The position numbers were made by a program, and so were the translations under genes. DNA of 64,000 nt, taken from Spirirestis rafaelensis WJT71-NPBG6 (GTDB lineage Bacteria; Cyanobacteriota; Cyanobacteriia; Cyanobacteriales; Nostocaceae). The notes beneath the pieces are model-generated. The model worked only from the letters and a program-made list of their open reading frames with translations, was not told where the DNA came from and did no database searches. The DNA lies in assembly GCA_019359015.1 (NCBI GenBank), contig JAHHID010000013.1, positions 1 to 64,000 of the forward strand, written 5' to 3'. Positions 61,574 to 64,000 of the stretch are shown here, one piece after another; positions within the stretch are counted from its first letter, which is position 1, and every line of letters begins with the position of its first letter.

Positions 61574-64000
61574 CTAAACAAAACGACCGCTCGACTGTTT
61601 ACGTCTAATCCCAATCACACCTGGACGCGGTGGTCCCTGAGGATTGCCCTCAAGATTACTGGGCCAGTTACTACCACGGGGTAGACTGCGTTTTTGAGTG
61701 AACAGAGTGCCATCCAAGTTCAACATCTCAATATCTCGGCTCAGGGTTTGCTGAGGGGTGAATGGAACCTCTTCACCTGGGTGCTGCACGGAAATAATCA
61801 GCGTATCCCCGACGAAAGTAGGTCCGGTTAACTCGCAGCGTGGTGGTCCATAAGCAAAAGGTACGATTTCCCCAGCATCAGGACCACTGGTAGGAATGTA
61901 GAACAGCCAGTTATTGCCAAAAACTCCAATCAGGCTAGAAGTCGCAACATTGAAATTAGAATCATCCTGACTGGGCGAGTTAGCACCCACAACCCTATGG
62001 TCTATCCGTAATGGTTCTGGGTTAGCGCCTGTGGTGAAACCATTGTGAGCTTCAGTAGACATATCAGTGACGCCCCAAATGTTTCCTTGGCTATCAAATG
62101 CCAAGTTATCTACGTTAGCAAAGCCACTTCCGGGTTCTGCTCCCGCTTCTCCACCTTTAGCAAATCGCTCCCAACGGAAGGTTGTCCCAGTGCTATCAGC
62201 GCTATCTTCGGTAATCTTAAAAAGTTCTCCTGAAGGCTGTGCCGCGTTGACGGCAGAACTGTACTTGGAAACTACAAAGATTCTCGAATCCGGATATCCA
62301 TCTCCTGATGCAGCACCGTCTGTGTAGGCGATAAAGACTTCATTAGCATTCCTGGGGTTGATTTCAATATCCTCAGGACGAGCAGTCGGTGTTGCTCCGG
62401 CGAGATTGGCAGCTAAAAAAGCATCAACCAGAAGGGCACCTTGACTGGTGTAGAAATCTGACAACTTCTTACCCTGGTAAGCAGGCAGAGCTACAGCCTC
62501 ACCGTAAGAAGTAACAGCCCCAGTTGTTGAATTAGTCACCTGGGTGATTGTGACAACAATTGATCCACCATTTGCAGTTTGTCCTGCAATACCACTGCGC
62601 CTTGGGAAACGGGTATTACCTCCATTAGAAGCCCTGCCTAACGCTGCAAGTTCCACTGACGCAAGAGTTGATGGTGGAATTGGATTGGTAGGGGTATCTA
62701 ATTGTAAAGGAATCCACTCACCCGTACCGTCAGCATTGTAACGGGCGACATACAGAGTGCCTTCTTCAAATAAGCGGCTGTTGTTTTTATCAGTGGGATT
62801 GGTGACTCTACCAGAGCTGACAAACTTCCAAGTATGACCCCCGCGTCGGTCATCACCTAAGTAGCCAACTAATGGTTTTCCAGATTCCACCCGCATGGCA
62901 ATATTTTCATGGCGGTAGCGACCCAATGCAGTGTGTTTGCGAGGGCGGAAATTCGGATCGGCTGGATCGATTTCCACCATCCAGCCGTATTTTTCGCCAA
63001 CTAAGCCAAATGCAGCCCCCGTGGTGCCTTGGATGTAACTTGTTTGGGTGCCGTTGGGGTTTACAGTTTCCTGAACTCCAACGAAAGAGCTTGTACTCGC
63101 TTGGAAGTTCTCCTCAGCAGTTAAGATGGTTCCCCAAGGAGTTGTGCCACCAGAGCAGTTGAATCCAGTGCCGATGATTCTGTTACCCAGTCCGTCAGAA
63201 CTTAGATTGAAGACTTGGGTAGCAGCTGGTCCAGTGCCAATCAGATAATTATCGTCTCCTTTCTGGTAGCTCAAAGAACCCCAGGAGGTGACGTTTTTAT
63301 AAGCATCATTACGTTGGCTGTTGATCCCTAAACCGGAAAGTCCGTGGATGCGTCGATTCTTGGAGTCACGGACAACCGCAAAGCGTCCAGCGCGGTTTTG
63401 GCGGGCAATCCGCACGACAGAACCGCCTATGTTGTACATGAATTCACCCAAAAGTTCGATACTAGTTCTGTCTTCTGGTAGATTCCGTCCAATTACTGTG
63501 GGGTAACTTGTGGGAAATCCCCCTAAACCACTATCAGTTGTGAAACCGGGTACAGTCGTAGAAAATGGGTAAGAGATGTATTCGTGATTGTTCCAAAGGT
63601 AGCCGTCGTTGGGACTTCTGCCATTGATGGGAATAAAGCTGGTGTAGTCGCTGTTGTAGCCAAAGTAATCTTCTTGATTGGGGAAGACGCGATCGCCCCA
63701 ACCCACAATCACATACCGTTCATATTCCGGTGGTACTACAACATCATCAAGTACGGTATAGCTAGTTAACCGTGCATCGGCAGACGCTTCTAATACGTCT
63801 CCCTGCTCAACTCCTGTTGGTAAGTAGCTCTTTTGCTGTGTGTAAATCGGTAAAGGATGGGGCAAACGCACTGGGGTAAATTTCAGGGGTTCAACCGCAC
63901 CAGCAATGCCAAGATTGCTGCCAAATGGTTTTTTCCCAAAAGCAGGAGCTAGCACAGCTGCACCAGCACTCGCTCCAAAAAAAGCCAGTAGCTGCCTACG
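61574..64000 (-). CDS. PhoX-family alkaline phosphatase-like protein (5' end beyond window)
   Basis: The frame is open to the last base, giving 809 residues with no start in the window. The first residues read RRQLLAFFGASAGAAVL, a twin-arginine (Tat) signal, so the enzyme is exported folded. The body has PhoX/DUF839 features: YVIVGWGDRVF, DGYLWNNHEYISYPF, GGTTPWGTILTAEENFQ (Glu), HENIAMRVESGKPLVGYLGDDRRGGHTWKFVS, ARPEDIEINPRNANEVFIAYTD and ENLAFDSQGNIWGVTDMS-like NVDNLAFDSQGNIWGVTD. PhoX uses Ca2+ and Fe3+ to strip phosphate from organic esters under phosphate limitation; no Pho box is visible because the promoter is outside. Phosphatase activity is inferred. Confidence 0.88.
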   Translation of the reverse strand, partial: RRQLLAFFGASAGAAVLAPAFGKKPFGSNLGIAGAVEPLKFTPVRLPHPLPIYTQQKSYLPTGVEQGDVLEASADARLTSYTVLDDVVVPPEYERYVIVGWGDRVFPNQEDYFGYNSDYTSFIPINGRSPNDGYLWNNHEYISYPFSTTVPGFTTDSGLGGFPTSYPTVIGRNLPEDRTSIELLGEFMYNIGGSVVRIARQNRAGRFAVVRDSKNRRIHGLSGLGINSQRNDAYKNVTSWGSLSYQKGDDNYLIGTGPAATQVFNLSSDGLGNRIIGTGFNCSGGTTPWGTILTAEENFQASTSSFVGVQETVNPNGTQTSYIQGTTGAAFGLVGEKYGWMVEIDPADPNFRPRKHTALGRYRHENIAMRVESGKPLVGYLGDDRRGGHTWKFVSSGRVTNPTDKNNSRLFEEGTLYVARYNADGTGEWIPLQLDTPTNPIPPSTLASVELAALGRASNGGNTRFPRRSGIAGQTANGGSIVVTITQVTNSTTGAVTSYGEAVALPAYQGKKLSDFYTSQGALLVDAFLAANLAGATPTARPEDIEINPRNANEVFIAYTDGAASGDGYPDSRIFVVSKYSSAVNAAQPSGELFKITEDSADSTGTTFRWERFAKGGEAGAEPGSGFANVDNLAFDSQGNIWGVTDMSTEAHNGFTTGANPEPLRIDHRVVGANSPSQDDSNFNVATSSLIGVFGNNWLFYIPTSGPDAGEIVPFAYGPPRCELTGPTFVGDTLIISVQHPGEEVPFTPQQTLSRDIEMLNLDGTLFTQKRSLPRGSNWPSNLEGNPQGPPRPGVIGIRRKQSSGRFV

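Overview
The window is chromosomal DNA of a filamentous, Nostocales-like cyanobacterium. Evidence: HIP1 palindromes (GCGATCGC) are dense throughout; the oxygenic-photosynthesis genes ycf3, psb34, ndhH and hli are present, along with a CruA/CruP-type carotenoid enzyme, a cyanobacteriochrome GAF domain and the ThiO-ThiG fusion typical of cyanobacteria; and intergenic regions are full of the short tandem repeats and palindromes common in Nostocales genomes. No rRNA, convincing tRNA, CRISPR array or prophage was seen.

Layout. 1-6.2 kb: end of an unknown gene, a Ser/Thr kinase with zinc-finger-like N-terminus and membrane tail, two tandem small-RNA-like modules, a secreted pentapeptide-repeat protein, an M20 amidohydrolase and a hemerythrin protein. 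6.4-12.3 kb: small conserved genes (DUF2993, DUF2231, DUF2809, DUF167), a GST, the abasic-site crosslinking SRAP protein, ycf3, gatC and a glutathionyl-hydroquinone reductase. 12.7-17.5 kb: small proteins, aroA, a thioredoxin-like protein and an hli gene with a recognisable HLR1 (RpaB) site. 17.7-21.0 kb: a four-gene deoxynucleotide operon (atypical ThyA fusion, dCMP deaminase, membrane-anchored dUTPase/dCTP-deaminase-fold protein, nucleoside deoxyribosyltransferase-like protein). This is the best candidate for an undescribed system. 21-30 kb: CobO-like protein, adenylate kinase, rph, pgl, FHA protein, M50 protease, rsmH, ndhH. 30-40 kb: DXCF-type cyanobacteriochrome GAF protein, a frameshifted lipoprotein gene, VOC protein, CruA/CruP enzyme, citramalate synthase, ferredoxin, thiO-thiG, psb34. 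40-52.5 kb: TPR protein, dehydrogenase, a 31-residue membrane peptide, MidA-type methyltransferase, a solo TnpB element, a coiled-coil protein and a three-gene permease cluster. 53-64 kb: a thioredoxin-CcdA-cytochrome b cluster, GDSL hydrolase, DUF4142 protein, GH57 enzyme, SDR, and the 5'-truncated PhoX phosphatase with a Tat motif.

Most genes are solitary housekeeping or photosynthesis genes separated by repeat-rich spacers. Likely co-transcribed groups are DUF2809-DUF167 (overlapping), the BON-lipoprotein pair, the nucleotide operon (two TAATG overlaps), ferredoxin plus a small membrane protein, the permease cluster and thioredoxin-ccdA-cytochrome b. A second striking theme is repeats: at least five repeat families recur, and in four conserved genes (cruA/cruP-like, cimA, thiO-thiG, midA-like) spacer-type repeat DNA interrupts the coding region without breaking the reading frame. 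All functional calls rest on reading motifs by eye; no database search was run.
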